Shown here: piece after piece, positions 39,235 to 52,110 of the stretch | Layout of the letters: every line of letters begins with the position of its first letter | Numbering within the stretch: position 1 is the first letter of the stretch | NCBI RefSeq assembly: GCF_964204645.1 | Contig: NC_134028.1 | Coordinates: 4,624,501 to 4,688,500, forward strand | Reading direction: 5' to 3' | DNA: 64,000 nt | Source: Tubulanus polymorphus | Lineage: Eukaryota; Nemertea; Palaeonemertea; Tubulaniformes; Tubulanidae | Notes under the pieces: model-generated | What the model saw: the letters and a program-made list of their open reading frames with translations, nothing else | What the model was told of the DNA's origin: nothing | The model's database searches: none | Program-made: the position numbers and the translations under genes

Positions 39235-42200
39235 CTACAATCCTAACGCTGGAAATTGATTGTCATGCTCCGATTGATGAATCGATAAATCTTTCTCGAG
39301 TAGAATCTGTTGACACGTCGAGCAAACTTTGATATCTAAAGACGTCGGTTCTTTGCGTTGTGTTTCCATGTAAGCGACGAGTAAATCCTGCTGCTTGACG
39401 ATATCCGGTAACAATACGAGTAACTCGGTAAAAACCACCGAGAATTCCTCGTTACCGACGAGTTCGCAACAACTCGTATAATATTCACTAGCGTCGATAA
39501 CGTTCTGACGGAACTGACCGGAGAGAATTTTGAAACGGTCGAATTTCGCGGGGTCGTATCGTAAACACGTTTGAATATCGGCGATCAGCTGCTGGTTCCG
39601 ATACGTGGAATTCTGCGGAGGAACGAACGACTGTTTCGCGCGAACCGCCGATGATTTCGCGAAACCGGGCGGCGCGGACTTCTTCTTCAAACCTGGAGGA
39701 GCTTTCACTATTTTCTGGACTAGGCCCGGCGGCGGCAGCGGCTTGATAGATGGCGTTGCAGTAGTGCCGTTTAATGCAGGGAATTCCGAGTCGTCGAATG
39801 AAGGAGCGACGACCTTCTTTTTCTTCGCTGATTTCTCGATCGTTTTATTTTCGGGGAACGGATCGAATTCAGTATTTCTCGGTAAATCAGGTTCAGCCGA
39901 GGAGATCTCTTTCCAGTTGTCTCCAGACGCGACTGGATTCGGAGCGAGAGTTCCGTTATTTTGAGACCCGTTCTCGGTAATTCCCTCCTCGATATTCACA
40001 CTTTTGGAAGACTTTGTTTTCTTGTTTTTCTTCGCCTTCGTTTTCGCCTGATTTTCATTCTCTGAATTTCCGTTATACAATTTTTCGATATTCTGCGTTG
40101 ATTTTTTAGACTTGGCGACGGATATTTCGCGATCACCCGACGACGGTTTAGGCGCCGACGACTGTTGTTCTCGAGAGTCGATATTTTGAGACGGCGTTTC
40201 AGCGGTTTTCTTCGATCTCGGAATCGGCCGATCGTTTTTAACCCAACCTGGTTTCGTCGCTGGTTTTAGGACCGGATTTCCGAGGCTCGGAAAATCATCC
40301 TCATTATCGACGGGCGTAGAGAAATTCTGATTTCGGGAAGCGGTATTATTTTCATTCGTATTCGATTTAGCACTTTTCTTAGGTTTAGTCCAACTCTGCG
40401 TGTCTGCTGTAACGGGGGGAGGAGGTGGTTCTCTACTGCGTCCTCCGAGAGAAGGAAAATCCTTCTCGCTCGTCATATTAATCTTTTTATTGCTAGTATA
40501 ATTATTAGCGTTGTTTTTAGATGTTTGATCAGAACTTGGTAAACTATCATTCACAAATAAATTACTGAGAGCCGATAAACTCGGTTTACTCGGTTTCTTT
40601 TTCGGTTGATCCTCGGGTAACGTCCGATAAACCTTCTTGACCGGTGGCTGACGAAAGGCCTCCCCCGGTTTCTTACTATTATCGCTTTGTAACGCCGGAT
40701 ATTCTTCTGTCGCGCTCCATGGATTAAAACTCCAGACCATGTTACGATTCGCGGGCGGTTTACGCGAGGTTGTTGCCGGGTTACCCTCGGGAAGCTCAGG
40801 GAAATCCTCATGTCTCATCGAGGATGCCCCCGTAGACATTTTGTTTTCCATTTTAATCTTTGTCGCCATTGATGCGGTTTTATTATTACGGTCGGTTAAT
40901 AGCGAACTCTTATTGGCCCCCGTCATCTCGGGGAAATCCTCGGTGCTTTTAGTATCGGGAGCTATCTCTTGCGGTACCGGTGGAACTTCTGCTCGTTTCT
41001 CCTCAACTCTCCTAGAATAATTGAGCAAATATTCATATCAAAATAATGACAGAGTAAAACAGCTAAAAATATCACTTCAGAATCTAAGACGTCTTGCGAG
41101 GAAGAGTCGATTAAAATTGTACCTATTTTTCCCTCGATCATAACGACTTTTATTACGTCCAGAATAACGACCATCATTCACTTCCTCGTAATCATCTCTA
41201 GATATTACACCTGAAACAATAAACATCTCTAGATATTACACCTGAAACAATAAACATCTCTAGATATTACACCTGAAACAATAAAAATCTATAGATATTA
41301 CACCTGAAACAATAAACATCTCTAGATATTACACCTGAAACAATAAACATCTCTAGATATTACGCCTGAAACAATAATCATCTCTAGATATTACACCTGA
41401 AACAATAAACATCTATAGATGTTACGCCTGAATCAGCAAACATCTCTAGATATTACACCTGAAACAATAATCATCTCTAGATATTACCCTTGAAATAATA
41501 ATCATCTCTAGATATTCCACCTGAAAAAATTTAAATATCTAGATATTTATACCTGAAACAATAAACATCACTAGATATCTCTGAAATTTCTGAGATTGTG
41601 GATACTCTACTGACCTCCTGCACCTCCTCCTCCTCTATATCTATGATCTCTACGGTTCGGTTGTCGCGAGTTATAATTAAACTCTAAGTCTAACGTGCGT
41701 TCTTGTCGAGCCTGAGAGCGTTTAGTAGCGTGGTGAGCGGCGCGATGAGCTTTTAGATCAATCTCTGTTTGAAATGCGTTGACGAACTGAACTCGACTGC
41801 AATCTCCTTCTTCACACAGAAAATGCTGATCACGGAAATGACTCTGTAGTAAATCATAATCGCTGTAACAAATAGAGAAAACCTCAACACAAGGGACGAT
41901 TTAAATAGACCAGAATAAAACCTCAGTCCAGTTGTGACTCAAGTTCAAAAGTGGTCTTAAATCTTTAGTCTGGCTATAGATCTAAGATTTTTTTTTCCAG
42001 AAGGGTACTAGATATTTTAGTTTGGATACTTGAACTTGAAACTATTCCAACAAGATAAACGGAATTTCCCATTTCATGATTGAAAAATTTTTGTTGTAAT
42101 AATTTCTTGTGTTGTCACAGTTATGATTTACCTGTAATACTGATTCGATCCGTCGTGATCACAGAAATGACAATAATAATGTTCTTTACGAAGATGACGC

Positions 42201-43334
42201 AATAATTCATCGTTATCTAAATATCGTTCATCGCAAAACTGACATATCGGGTGACCTTTATGAGATCGATCGTCAAGGTCACCAGTCCGTCTGTGGGTCG
42301 CTAGATTTTGACGCGTGTAACATTTACGCTCAGAGCTGAAAATCTGGAAAAAAAAACAAAGTGAAAATAATTTACTACGCTAAAACTGATGCTAAGTCGG
42401 AAGGGGATTATTGAGGATTGATTGTTTTACCTTCAAATGCTGAACACAAATATCACAGTAAAACAAAGTATGATCTTTCCTCATATGAGTTTTCAGATTC
42501 AAAAATGATTTTTCTGGTGCCGCATCTTTACACAACGAACATTTGTGTTCGAGTAAAATTTCAAACGCTTTTTCAATCTTCGCATCTTCGAAGTGAACTT
42601 TCAATTTCGGGTCAAAAATGTATCGTTTTGCTCGCACTTTCTCGAACAGTTTCATCTCACGTAAATACCAAACCTGCAATAACAAAAAACAGAAATAAAG
42701 TATCAAGACCAACAAAAAATCAATTGTCCATAGTCACGTGCAAGTTTTGTTTGTCAGTAACACGGCAGTTTAGACAGTGTATTTCCCCTATACAGCATTA
42801 TAAAACCTAGTGTGCCTTAAGCCTAAGTGTGTAGTCAGTAACCTGTCTGTGGTTTAGTCTCACGATCGGATGTAAGCATAAGCCCATCCGATTATAAAAG
42901 CTTACCATCAATGATTAGGTAAGGATGATGGTTAGGTTAAGGACAAATAAGTGGAGGCCATAGAATGTAAATCATAGGTTAAGGGAACTAAGGTAGTACC
43001 TTGGATATTGGATGATCTAAGCTACAGTTCACCCCCAAACTTCAAATACGAGCCCCTGTGAACTATATATGACTATATACTTTCGTTTCGGAATGCTCTG
43101 TCTGCAGACTAGAGTAGTCACTCCAAAAAATTGTTTGACATCCAAAAACGAAAAACTTACTTCAGGTAAATCAGCCCGACAGATGGGACAATACATCTGA
43201 TTACAGAGAGCTCTCATTCTCGTGGAACATTTCATACAAACTACATGATCGCACTGACCAACTGCGAATATCAAAATCGATTCCCGGCACACGGCACAAA
43301 TATCTTCAGCGTTTTCACTAATTTTACGCGACAT
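39235..43334 (-). CDS. ZNF598: E3 ubiquitin ligase ZNF598
   Basis: Six exons: 43334-43161, 42673-42431, 42343-42132, 41862-41615, 41210-41123, 41011-39235; phases 0, 0, 2, 1, 2; 913 aa (human about 904). ZNF598 senses collided ribosomes in the cytosol and ubiquitinates small-subunit proteins to start ribosome-associated quality control. Visible: N-terminal RING (ICAVCRE, C-D-H, MKCS, YCPICRADL, residues 12-53), then a row of C2H2-type fingers (HKCSLC..., FYCDICVQHL, PICQFCDERY, YYCHFCDHDG, FLCEEGDC) and a long low-complexity region with repeated DFPxLG/DFPEL motifs, ending DNQFPALGL. The start is the ATG eight residues before the RING. The intron between exons 4 and 5 holds a tandem array that copies the exon 5 acceptor. 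Confidence 0.95.
41196..41580. repeat. 31-bp tandem array made of a ZNF598 splice acceptor
   Basis: About twelve copies of a 31-base unit (tctagatattacacctgaaa plus caataaacatc). On the minus strand most copies read tgtttcag then gtgtaatatctagagatg, that is a 3' splice site and the first codons of ZNF598 exon 5, whose real border is at 41210. Copies nearest the exon are almost identical; distal ones diverge. Confidence 0.88.
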
Positions 43335-45197
43335 TCTCAACTGATTCGTTTTTCTGTTTATTACTAAATGATCGTGGATTTGTTCAACAACTAGATAAAT
43401 AGTTGGAATCTGTTGTAAATGAAGAGTTACGCAAGTTGGGGCAACTTTCATGCAGCAAAACCGAAACCAGGAAGTGATAGAGAGGGTTACGTCCAGTTCA
43501 AAGTATTGAGAGAACGACAAAATCTGATCCTGTTCGAATCCCGATAAACGTAGGAAAAATAAGGACAATTAACTTTATTCATAGCGTTTTTTGCGGGATT
43601 CCAGCGACCCGATTGTCGTGTCCGGCCGGTGGGATGTGGTAGTGCCGATGTCATGCTAAAAGCAACAAACTGTTGACCATTAATAAAAACTGTTGGCTAC
43701 TGAGCCTGTGAGAGAGAAGTAATCTTTTCGCGGTAGTGACCAGCTGGGATCGCGGCCGCGCGCGCGGCGCCCGGCCCCATTCGCACCGCGACGGGCTCGG
43801 GTGAAATGGCAGAAAAATATCGTTCATCGAAAAAATCCGATTGTTACAAAACCACCAAGACAGGTTACCCGATCGGAATATTAAAGCGGTTTCTGAGGGT
43901 AGGGAGATCGCCGCGGACGAGCGCGCACCAGATGTTCAACTCTCCGGCTCACTCGCTGAGCGGAACCTGCACTGAGACCTTATCTCTAGCCGGTACCAAC
44001 CGACCCGACACGTGTAGAATGACGTGTACTCAATTAATCACCACCGTTTTCATTGAGTGCCAACCCAGGGAAGTGTCCCTGGCCAAACAAAGAATAGACT
44101 ATTCAATCAATTACAAATTCCCCCAACCTGCTCTTTTCTTTCCGGGCATCTTTTTCCCGCGTGAGGCCTACTGATCGTAGACGTAGACTGACTCTAAAAT
44201 GATTTACAGTCCAATAGCTGAAGCATGATCGCTGCATCGAGAGATTTGAAATACGATTTTCAATGATTTTATTTAATTACCGGTCGGCGAATCATTTTAA
44301 TTGCGTATTTTAATGAGCTTGTAGATTTAATGTTTTCAATTAATTTCTTTCAACACTAAATTGTCTATATCGTTTTTGCCTCTGTTCTGGTTCTCGTTAT
44401 CTTGGAATCTTCCATTGACGAAACAGTTTCGGATGAAAACAAAATATAAATTCTGAACGGAAATAATAATCTAGTGATGAACTTAAGTTAATTGCGGAAA
44501 TGATCAGTGATTTACTGAAACAAATAGAATTCGAACCGCTAGGGGACCACTGCATGCACACGCTCCAAAACTATACCATTCCTGTGTCTGTCAGCCGTAT
44601 AGGAGACGAAACAGAAATAAGGGACTCTGGGATTGCGCCCCAAAAAATTCATGTCGTTCTTGACGCTGGCATATAGACCTCTATTGTCCACAGAACCTGT
44701 GGGGCGCGGGTAGCGAAGATCTCTGTGGAGACAACCACTGCCAAGACTGGGCGGAAATTCAATTCAATTTAAAAATAAATTCCAATGAAGTAGAGAGAAT
44801 CCCAGAAAAAAACAGTCCGAAAATGTAACTGAGGCTAAAGTAGTTTTAGTTTCAATTGAACGTTTCGACTACATCTTAATATAAGTCATCTGGTCAGGAA
44901 TAATGAATTACAACAGAAGTTATGAGATATCAGAGAAAAAGAGACTTAATTCAAGTAATCAGAAATGATACAAACTAAGGGAAAATTTGAAAAAAAGATC
45001 GATTTGAAAAGAGATCGACTGAGGAAATTCAGTCTGTTATCTTGCGAGCGAATTTAGCAGACGCGTCAAATTCTGACCAATTAAACTACAACACGAAACA
45101 AAATGTCGGCTTTATAACGCGCATGCGTGCTATATGCCACGTAGAATCGAAACGAACTTCCTCTTTCTACTGAACTCTTGTTGAGGATAGCTGTAAG
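43335..45197. other. ZNF598-PDI divergent intergenic region
   Basis: A strongly CpG- and GC-rich block at about 43735-43990 (with gcggccgcgcgcgcggcgcc) stands out in AT-rich surroundings and may be a promoter of ZNF598 or of an unseen transcript. A plus-strand open frame across it (43806-44174) has no recognisable domain. A decayed hammerhead-like motif lies at 44859-44898. The PDI promoter is in the last few hundred bases. Confidence 0.5.
44859..44898 (-). repeat. Decayed hammerhead-like motif (element D)
   Basis: The minus strand reads cctgaccagatgactt, a short GACT/AGTC stem, then cgaaacgttc. This resembles the core of elements A-C but with a broken CUGANGA box. A gagagaatcccag phrase at about 44798 resembles the outer arm of element A. 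Confidence 0.4.
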
Positions 45198-48100
45198 ATG
45201 AAACTGGTTGCTGTTTTATTCGCTGTAGTTTTCCTGGTATCCAGCTCTTGGGCTGATAATGATGTACCCGCTGAAGAAGATGGTGTTCTCGTGCTGGGCA
45301 AGAAAACTTTCGACAAGGTTTTGGAAGAACATAAAATGATTCTCGTCGAATTTTGTAAGTGGTAAAATTTTCCAGTGTCTGTCAGACACGAAAGTGATTA
45401 CTAACAGCTGGCTGTCCGAACTGCTGTCCATAAGTGTCAATGAGTGGCTTTAATGTGGCTAAAAGTTGAATATTATTTATATAAATATTGTTCGATATGC
45501 CGGTTGTTGTTAGCATTGTTTCCTGACAATAATACCGGGTATATTACCAATACGCTTGTTATGTAAGACAGCAATGCCCCCCAGACTAGCCCCACAACGT
45601 GTAGAATATCTTAAGTCCTCTGCCCATTTAGTGTCATATTTGACTTTTTTGTGACATTCAATTTCCCTTATTGTTAGAATTATTGTTTTCATTTTCATCG
45701 AAATGTCCAATGTTCTTCGTCTAGCTAAATATTATCCTTATTTATAGATGCTCCGTGGTGCGGTCACTGTAAAGCCTTAGCGCCTGAATACGCTAAAGCC
45801 GCTAAACAATTAGCCGAAGAAAACTCTGAAATCAAACTCGGTAAAGTTGACGCTACTATCGAAAGTGAACTGGCTGAGAAATTTGAAGTTCGAGGATATC
45901 CAACGATCAAATTCTTCCGTAACGGAAAACCTATGGAATACCAAGGTACGGTTAATTAACTAGGGTTACTTCATTCTGATACGTGGTTGAATCTGTTCAA
46001 TATAAGAATATAATTGAATGTGTGATGAATTGCAGGTGGACGAGAAGCTAGTGATATCGTAGCCTGGTTGAAAAAGAAGACTGGACCTCCAGCCACTACT
46101 GTCATTACTGCTGATGAACTGAAGGCTCTCGAAGATAAAAATGAAGTTTTTGTTGTGGGTTATTTCAAGGTACGGTCGCTTTCGTGAATCCTGGAATTGA
46201 AAACTAGGGTCAAACTATCATTAAGTCGTCATCTGATTAGTCGATTACTTTTTGAATGTCAATTTTTATTTCCAATTCAATCCACTAATTTAAGTCGTTG
46301 GCATGATTGTCATGACGACTCAGGCAGCAAGTTTCACAGTGCCAGTTACAGTTAAAACTTTACTCTAAACTTACTGAACTGAATTTTGTAGGAAGATTCA
46401 GATGACAAGAAAGCATTCTTAGAAGCCGCTGCTGAGACTGATGATATCATATTTGCCATCACCGACAAACCAGAGGTCGCCAAAGAGGCAAAACTCGAGA
46501 AAGAAGGAATCGTCCTCCTGAAGAAATTCGACGAAAACCGAAACGACTATGACGGAAAATACGAGGCGAGCGAAATCAAGAAATTCGTGTCAGCAAATTC
46601 AATGCCCCTCGTCGTGAAATTCACTCAGGAATCGGCGAGCAAGATCTTCGGAGGTGACATCCAAAAACACATTATTCTGTTTGTCAGCGATAAAGATGAA
46701 AAGAAAGACGCAGCTCTCGATGCTTTCAAAGAATCCGCTAAAGATTACAGAGGAAAGGTAAGAAACTTGCTATGTGTGATACCTGCGATACTAGTATCGT
46801 TCTCCAGAGCTTAGGCGACGACTCATGTCATTTGGATATCCACCCCTGATGATCTCTCAATGCTAACAGTGATAGTTGCTTTATGATGTAATTAGTTAAT
46901 GAGATAGGCTTAAATTGCACTAAAATCAGGCTATGATTTTGGGGGACACCCTGACCAGCTTAAATTAAACTATCACACCAACGAATGAATGCAGCCCCTT
47001 AAAAATCTCACCATATGGAACAGTGCTTAAACCACTGGAATTGTAAACAACCTCTGCCTCTGTTATGGGGCAATTTGGGGGATAAAAAAAATTTCATTGC
47101 GTTAAAGTTAAAATTCGGATATTTTTCGTGCGCGTTGTTGATTATTTCGTTGAATTCTTTTTGTAGGTTCTCCACATCCACATCAACTCAGATGATGAAG
47201 ATAATCAGAGAATTATGGAATTCTTCGGATTGAAAGAAACTGAATTACCAGCCGTTCGTTTAATCCACCTCGGAGATGATATGACGAAATTCAAACCGGA
47301 AACCAATGAACTAGATGCCGCTTCCATCAAAAAGTTTGTCGGTGACGTTGAATCTGGCAAATTGAAGGTATTTATCGAATTGTGCAAACATCAAACTCTT
47401 AATTCCATTTTCTCATGAAATCTCTTTCAATCATTGAAATATCAATTAACAGACTCTGCTCCATAGGAAAGCAAGTAGTTTCGATTTGATTTGATATTTG
47501 AAATATTTATCATCCATTTGATTATTTCAGGCTCATCTGATGAGTGAAGATGTACCCGAAGACTGGGATAGCAAACCAGTGAAAGTTCTCGTCGGAAAGA
47601 ACTTCCATGAAGTAGCAATGGACAAAGAAAAGGATGTCTTCGTTGAATTCTGTAAGCAATCATTCAATGTTTTTGTTTTCGAGTTCGCTGTTTTAAGATG
47701 GATAATTATGATGTTTGTTCCTGCATTTTCAGATGCTCCGTGGTGCGGACATTGTAAACAGTTGGCTCCAATCTGGGACCAACTCGCCGAAAAATACAGC
47801 GACCGCAAAGACTTGGTGATCGCGAAGATGGATTCGACAGCCAACGAACTCGAAGAAATTAAAGTTCAAAGTTTCCCGACTTTGAAATGGTTCCCGAAAG
47901 GTAGCGATAAAGTTGTCGATTACAACGGTGGCCGAACTTTGGACGATTTGGTGAAATTCGTTGAAAGTGGAGGCAAAGATGGCGCTGGAAAACCAGACGC
48001 AGAGGTATGTTGATATTCCTGTTGGTTTTACCTGGTGGCTCGGGGTGTTTGATCCAGGAGTCACTCTTCTCCACGTTCAGGCAGATTATCTGTGATCTAG

Positions 48101-48613
48101 ATATATGATTAATCTCATATTCACTTGATGATTAAAACGAATTTCAAAACTGATCGATGTGATAAATATATATCTGAATAATGTAGTCTGATTAGCGGCT
48201 TTGGATGAATTAAACATGAGGATCTGGCAGTTTAACATGTGTGAGTGTAACACATGTGAATTATAATACCACTTGACAACGTGTTTGATGATGACGCGGT
48301 GACATACGATTCACTTTCTGACTTATCAGTTTATACAGAAGTAGTGCAAATACTTCTCCCTATCAATTGCAATACATGATGAGACAGGTGTATTATAAAA
48401 TAGTGTGCTGTGTTTGCAGCTGGCACTCAGTGATGCATGATATCGTATTACAGTGGAACTTACCAGTATTACAGTCCACTAACCTTTGAAAGTGCTCTGA
48501 TCTAACTCTCCTAGTCTGTATTGATATCTAATGAGATGTTTCTTAATTGTTTTTTGCAGAAAGATGAGGAGGAAGAAGAAGATAAAGATGATAAGAAGAA
48601 GGATGAGTTATAA
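45198..48613 (+). CDS. P4HB: Protein disulfide isomerase (P4HB/PDIA1 type)
   Basis: Eight exons: 45198-45354, 45748-45945, 46036-46169, 46392-46757, 47167-47367, 47531-47651, 47733-48004, 48560-48613; phases all agree; 500 aa. It forms, breaks and reshuffles disulfides in the ER lumen and can be the beta subunit of prolyl 4-hydroxylase. Visible: signal peptide [19 protein letters not shown], a domain with YAPWCGHCK (Cys57, Cys60), b and b' domains without active cysteines, a' domain with a second YAPWCGHCK (Cys397, Cys400), acidic C-terminal extension and KDEL retention signal. The a-b-b'-a' order and length fit PDIA1. The CGHC-bearing exons begin at the same point (phase 1, just before Tyr-Ala-Pro), showing the ancient domain duplication at gene level. 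Confidence 0.97.
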
Positions 48614-50326
48614 ACAAAATTACAACTAAAAAATAGATTTAAAAATAGAACGCATTTCATCAGATTTACTCAATCACACATTAAAGCACATTCCTCCCTC
48701 TTCTGTGAGACCTACCCCTACCCCTCCCCTCCCCGTGAATACTAAATTATAACATCGATGTTGTTTGTTTATTGTAAACAGTTGTTAAATTTCGCCGAGT
48801 CGAAGTTCACCCGTCAAGTGTTTGTCTTCCATTTATAGAATATGATTACAAACCGTACTCCCCTCCGTGAAATCTCCTCTGTGCTCTCTTTTTCGTTTTA
48901 AAGTTTGTGCGAAAATTCTGTGCTGCTTCTCACGATTAACAACTCACACTTACAGCAAAATTATCTGCGCTAAAAGAAATCATATTTATTTTTAGCTTCC
49001 AAAGTTTACGAATTTAAGTTATTCAAAATGTCGTGAAAAGTGTCGACCTGCTGAGAGTAGAAAAATCCAATCTATTTATTAAAAAGAATCGAATTCTTTG
49101 TTTTATAATTGATTGATTTATGTAGGGAGCAGAACGTGAACTACACCCCTGCCTGGTTAGTGTCAATCTTTGATTTCCGCATCATCTCACGCTTATATCT
49201 ATCACATGTATGAATTATAGTTTTGTATTTTGTATATAATGCGCATCGGATGATGATTAGTTTTTACCAGTTTTTGGTAAACGAAGAGATCTTAGTTCCT
49301 AATTTCAAATACTCGTGGTCTCGTCGGACTAGAAAATCAGAACATTCACAGAGTATCCAGGGATTGTCTGATATTTCATCTACTCCGACGAGACTTCGAT
49401 GTATTTCAAGTATATTTTGTTGTGTTAAGAATCGAATGGTAATTATTAAAATTTTTAGCGTACGAAAAGGTGAAATTTTGAACTGATATTTTGCAGTGGT
49501 GCTAGCGTTATATTTAAGCGAATGCGAGAGTTTGATGAAAAAATAACGAATTGAAACATTGCAACCAAATAAATCATCTTTAATGTATCCTCAATCCTTC
49601 TATAAACTGCGGGTATTTCTGAAAATCAGATAACCGACAGTTTGTAAACTTTCCTCTCATCCTAACCCTGGATGTGTGGGAAGTAATTATGATTAAAATT
49701 AAAAACTAAAAAAGAGTTCAGAGAAATGTTTTCCGTTTTTTCCCCATCTGTGGAAAAACCGTGAAATGAAGTCTTGAAGAGGTCCAAAATTATGTATCAA
49801 TGTGAAAACTTGAAACAATTTCATAATAAAATCTGAGAAAAGACTCTTATTTATTTTTAAGGTAAATCTCATCTTGTGGTTATTTTTGGTTCTTCGCTTT
49901 TTGGTGTTAAGGAAGGTTTAAATTAGAACCAGTTTCTTTTATGATGTCGGACGGTCGCAATGGGCCACCTGAGCTTCTTATGCGGGATTCGAGCCTGTCG
50001 CCACTTGGCTTTTAGTTGTTTACCATCCTCCAGGAGATGATCAAGCCCTGGCAAGCGAGTATGACTGGCTGATACCATCGGGTTCGAGTCCTAAATTTTG
50101 GATTTTTCCTCACTGACGACGGCAAGGCATTAAAGATACCAATATGTGAGATCTCGAAATTATACCTTTTTGATGAAAGCAAAATGTCACCATTGAAGGC
50201 ATTAATTTTACTAATTTATTTACTGACGCGACGCCATGACAATTATCAGTGGTCGACTTTTCATCGGATCTGGTCATCTCTCTGTGATAATCTCTTCTAC
50301 AGAATGTTGCTCTCATAATGTTTTAT

Positions 50327-50360
50327 AGGTATCATAACTGCATCAACAGTTATGATACCT
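50327..50360. repeat. Perfect 14-bp hairpin
   Basis: aggtatcataactg, loop catcaa, cagttatgatacct. No gene end lies directly upstream, so it is probably a small palindromic repeat rather than a transcript terminator. Confidence 0.75.
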
Positions 50361-51077
50361 GTTGACATTTATCCATTTTTTAATAATCACCGCCGCTAAA
50401 GAATTTAGGACGGGTCCATTATTCGCGCGGCGGCACATAGAAAATGATATCGAAATGTGAAGCGACAGACATTTAATTATATATGATATGTTAGATTCTT
50501 AGAAAATACACAGCTGCTGTGTGATGACAATTGAAAACTAAGACGACTAGAGTATGTGAAAATGACAAGCAATTTGTCATCATCAGTGGGACCACAGTCC
50601 TCGGTGAGATCCGGGCGGTTAGCTCATCCACCACGGTCGAAACAGATTTGCTTGAAATTAATTAAAACACGAATTATACACGTCTACACATGTAACACGT
50701 GGTCACATTTTAATGAGCTTCAACCATATGGAATGAATGAAACACGTAAAACGGGAAGCTATCTGTTGCAGCACCTGTGACTGGTTGATTCGCTCTCAGT
50801 GCAACACCTGGTTCATTCGCTTTGATAATGCCACGGAATATTCTAATCAATCGAGCGAGGACTGGCTTTGACAATTATACAGTAGACACGCATTCTCGAA
50901 ACCGAGTCAGGCAATAAGTATGTAAATCTCCGGAGATAAATGAACGGCTAGGGCAGTTTATCTTATTTCTGATAAATCAAGGATTATGTACGTAAATCCG
51001 TGGCATATGCGATGGTTCGCATAAATGTGTTATGAAAAGCTGACGTTCGATTACATCATAAATTAATCGGAATAGGC

Positions 51078-51509
51078 ATGGTTTCTCGCACTCAGCTCTC
51101 CGCCCGCCACTCGAATTTGAGGGGCACTATCTGCGTTACCGTCAGCTTCCACCGAATAAAATACCGGCGTAACCTTTCATTTGATATCCGTGGAAAGTCG
51201 CAGCGATACTTAACTCAAAAATTACACTCGGCCATGTTGTCAGACGATCTCAATGGGTTGACCAGTCTTAGGGGGATGATAGAGCCTGTGGTGTATGAAT
51301 TCACGTTTTCACGACAGAATATTGTAGAAATTAGTCACAGTTTCACGCACGAAATCATTGAGAAAATCACATATCACGCTACGAAGATCCGCAACCGATC
51401 GGCCATCGAGTCGAATTGCGATTCACGAAAAATGGCACTCATCACGGATTCACGGAGTCGTAGTTTCTCAGCCGCAGTAGTTGCTGCGATCCTATCAGCT
51501 CTGTTCTAA
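51078..51509 (+). CDS. Hypothetical 143-aa open frame
   Basis: An ATG-started open frame, richer in GC than its surroundings, rich in Arg and Ser, ending SFSAAVVAAILSALF. No domain is recognised and no splice partners were found. It may be chance, or part of an old repeat. Given only because it is long for non-coding sequence here. Confidence 0.15.
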   Translation: MVSRTQLSARHSNLRGTICVTVSFHRIKYRRNLSFDIRGKSQRYLTQKLHSAMLSDDLNGLTSLRGMIEPVVYEFTFSRQNIVEISHSFTHEIIEKITYHATKIRNRSAIESNCDSRKMALITDSRSRSFSAAVVAAILSALF

Positions 51510-52110
51510 CCTATTCAGACTCTACGCTGGAGCCGTGGGACAGATCACGCACTCTGACCCGGCGGTCCTGTCCGAGGCGAGCAGATCTCCACGAATGTGT
51601 CTGCCCTCCCAAGAAGTAGGCCTCTTCCAGATATTGTCGCTTACGCGTTAACCCCATTACCCTAGATTCAAACCCGGGCCCAAACAGTTATAGTTTGTGG
51701 TCATTCGAAGACTGGCACTGTGGTGCCATGGGCGTATCAAGTTCAGTTCACGTATTTACCACCAACGTAACATTTAGGGGCAGCACTTTGACTTGGCATT
51801 GATCGAGTTTCTCATTGTAAGCTTAATAAATACATTTTCTGAAGTGGAATTCCATACGCCTATTCGACACAATTTTGATTAACGTATAATTCTATCAATG
51901 CTGGATTGCTTTTTCAAGAGGAATTTGCTTTTGTGACTTCTCGGTAACTGAGTGAGGATTGGACGTAGAGACCGGCAATCAGTCTACCCTGCTCTGCGGC
52001 GTTTCGTCGATGGATTCTGGATTTTGAAACTGCGGGGCGGCGCGGTATTTTCAAATGCCACTTCACATTTTTATACTGAAATAAACTCTGATAAGCTGCC
52101 AGTAGTAACT

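Larger units (their letters stand above)
48614..52110. other. PDI 3' UTR and intergenic region before NUF2
   Basis: The PDI 3' UTR probably runs to one of the AATAAA signals near 49568 or 49822. A B-box-like ggttcgagtcc at about 50084-50094 could be a decayed tRNA-derived repeat. A perfect hairpin sits at 50327-50360. An open frame at 51078-51509 is listed separately. Confidence 0.5.

Noticed and set aside
43806-44174. 122-aa plus-strand frame in the GC-rich block
   Set aside because: Long frames are expected in GC-rich DNA; composition is irregular and no domain is seen.
50040-50100. B-box-like ggttcgagtcc as a tRNA or SINE
   Set aside because: No matching A box at the right distance and no cloverleaf can be drawn.
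51952-52110. In-frame N-terminal extension of NUF2
   Set aside because: The extension lacks family sequence; the ATG at 52111 gives the normal Nuf2 start.
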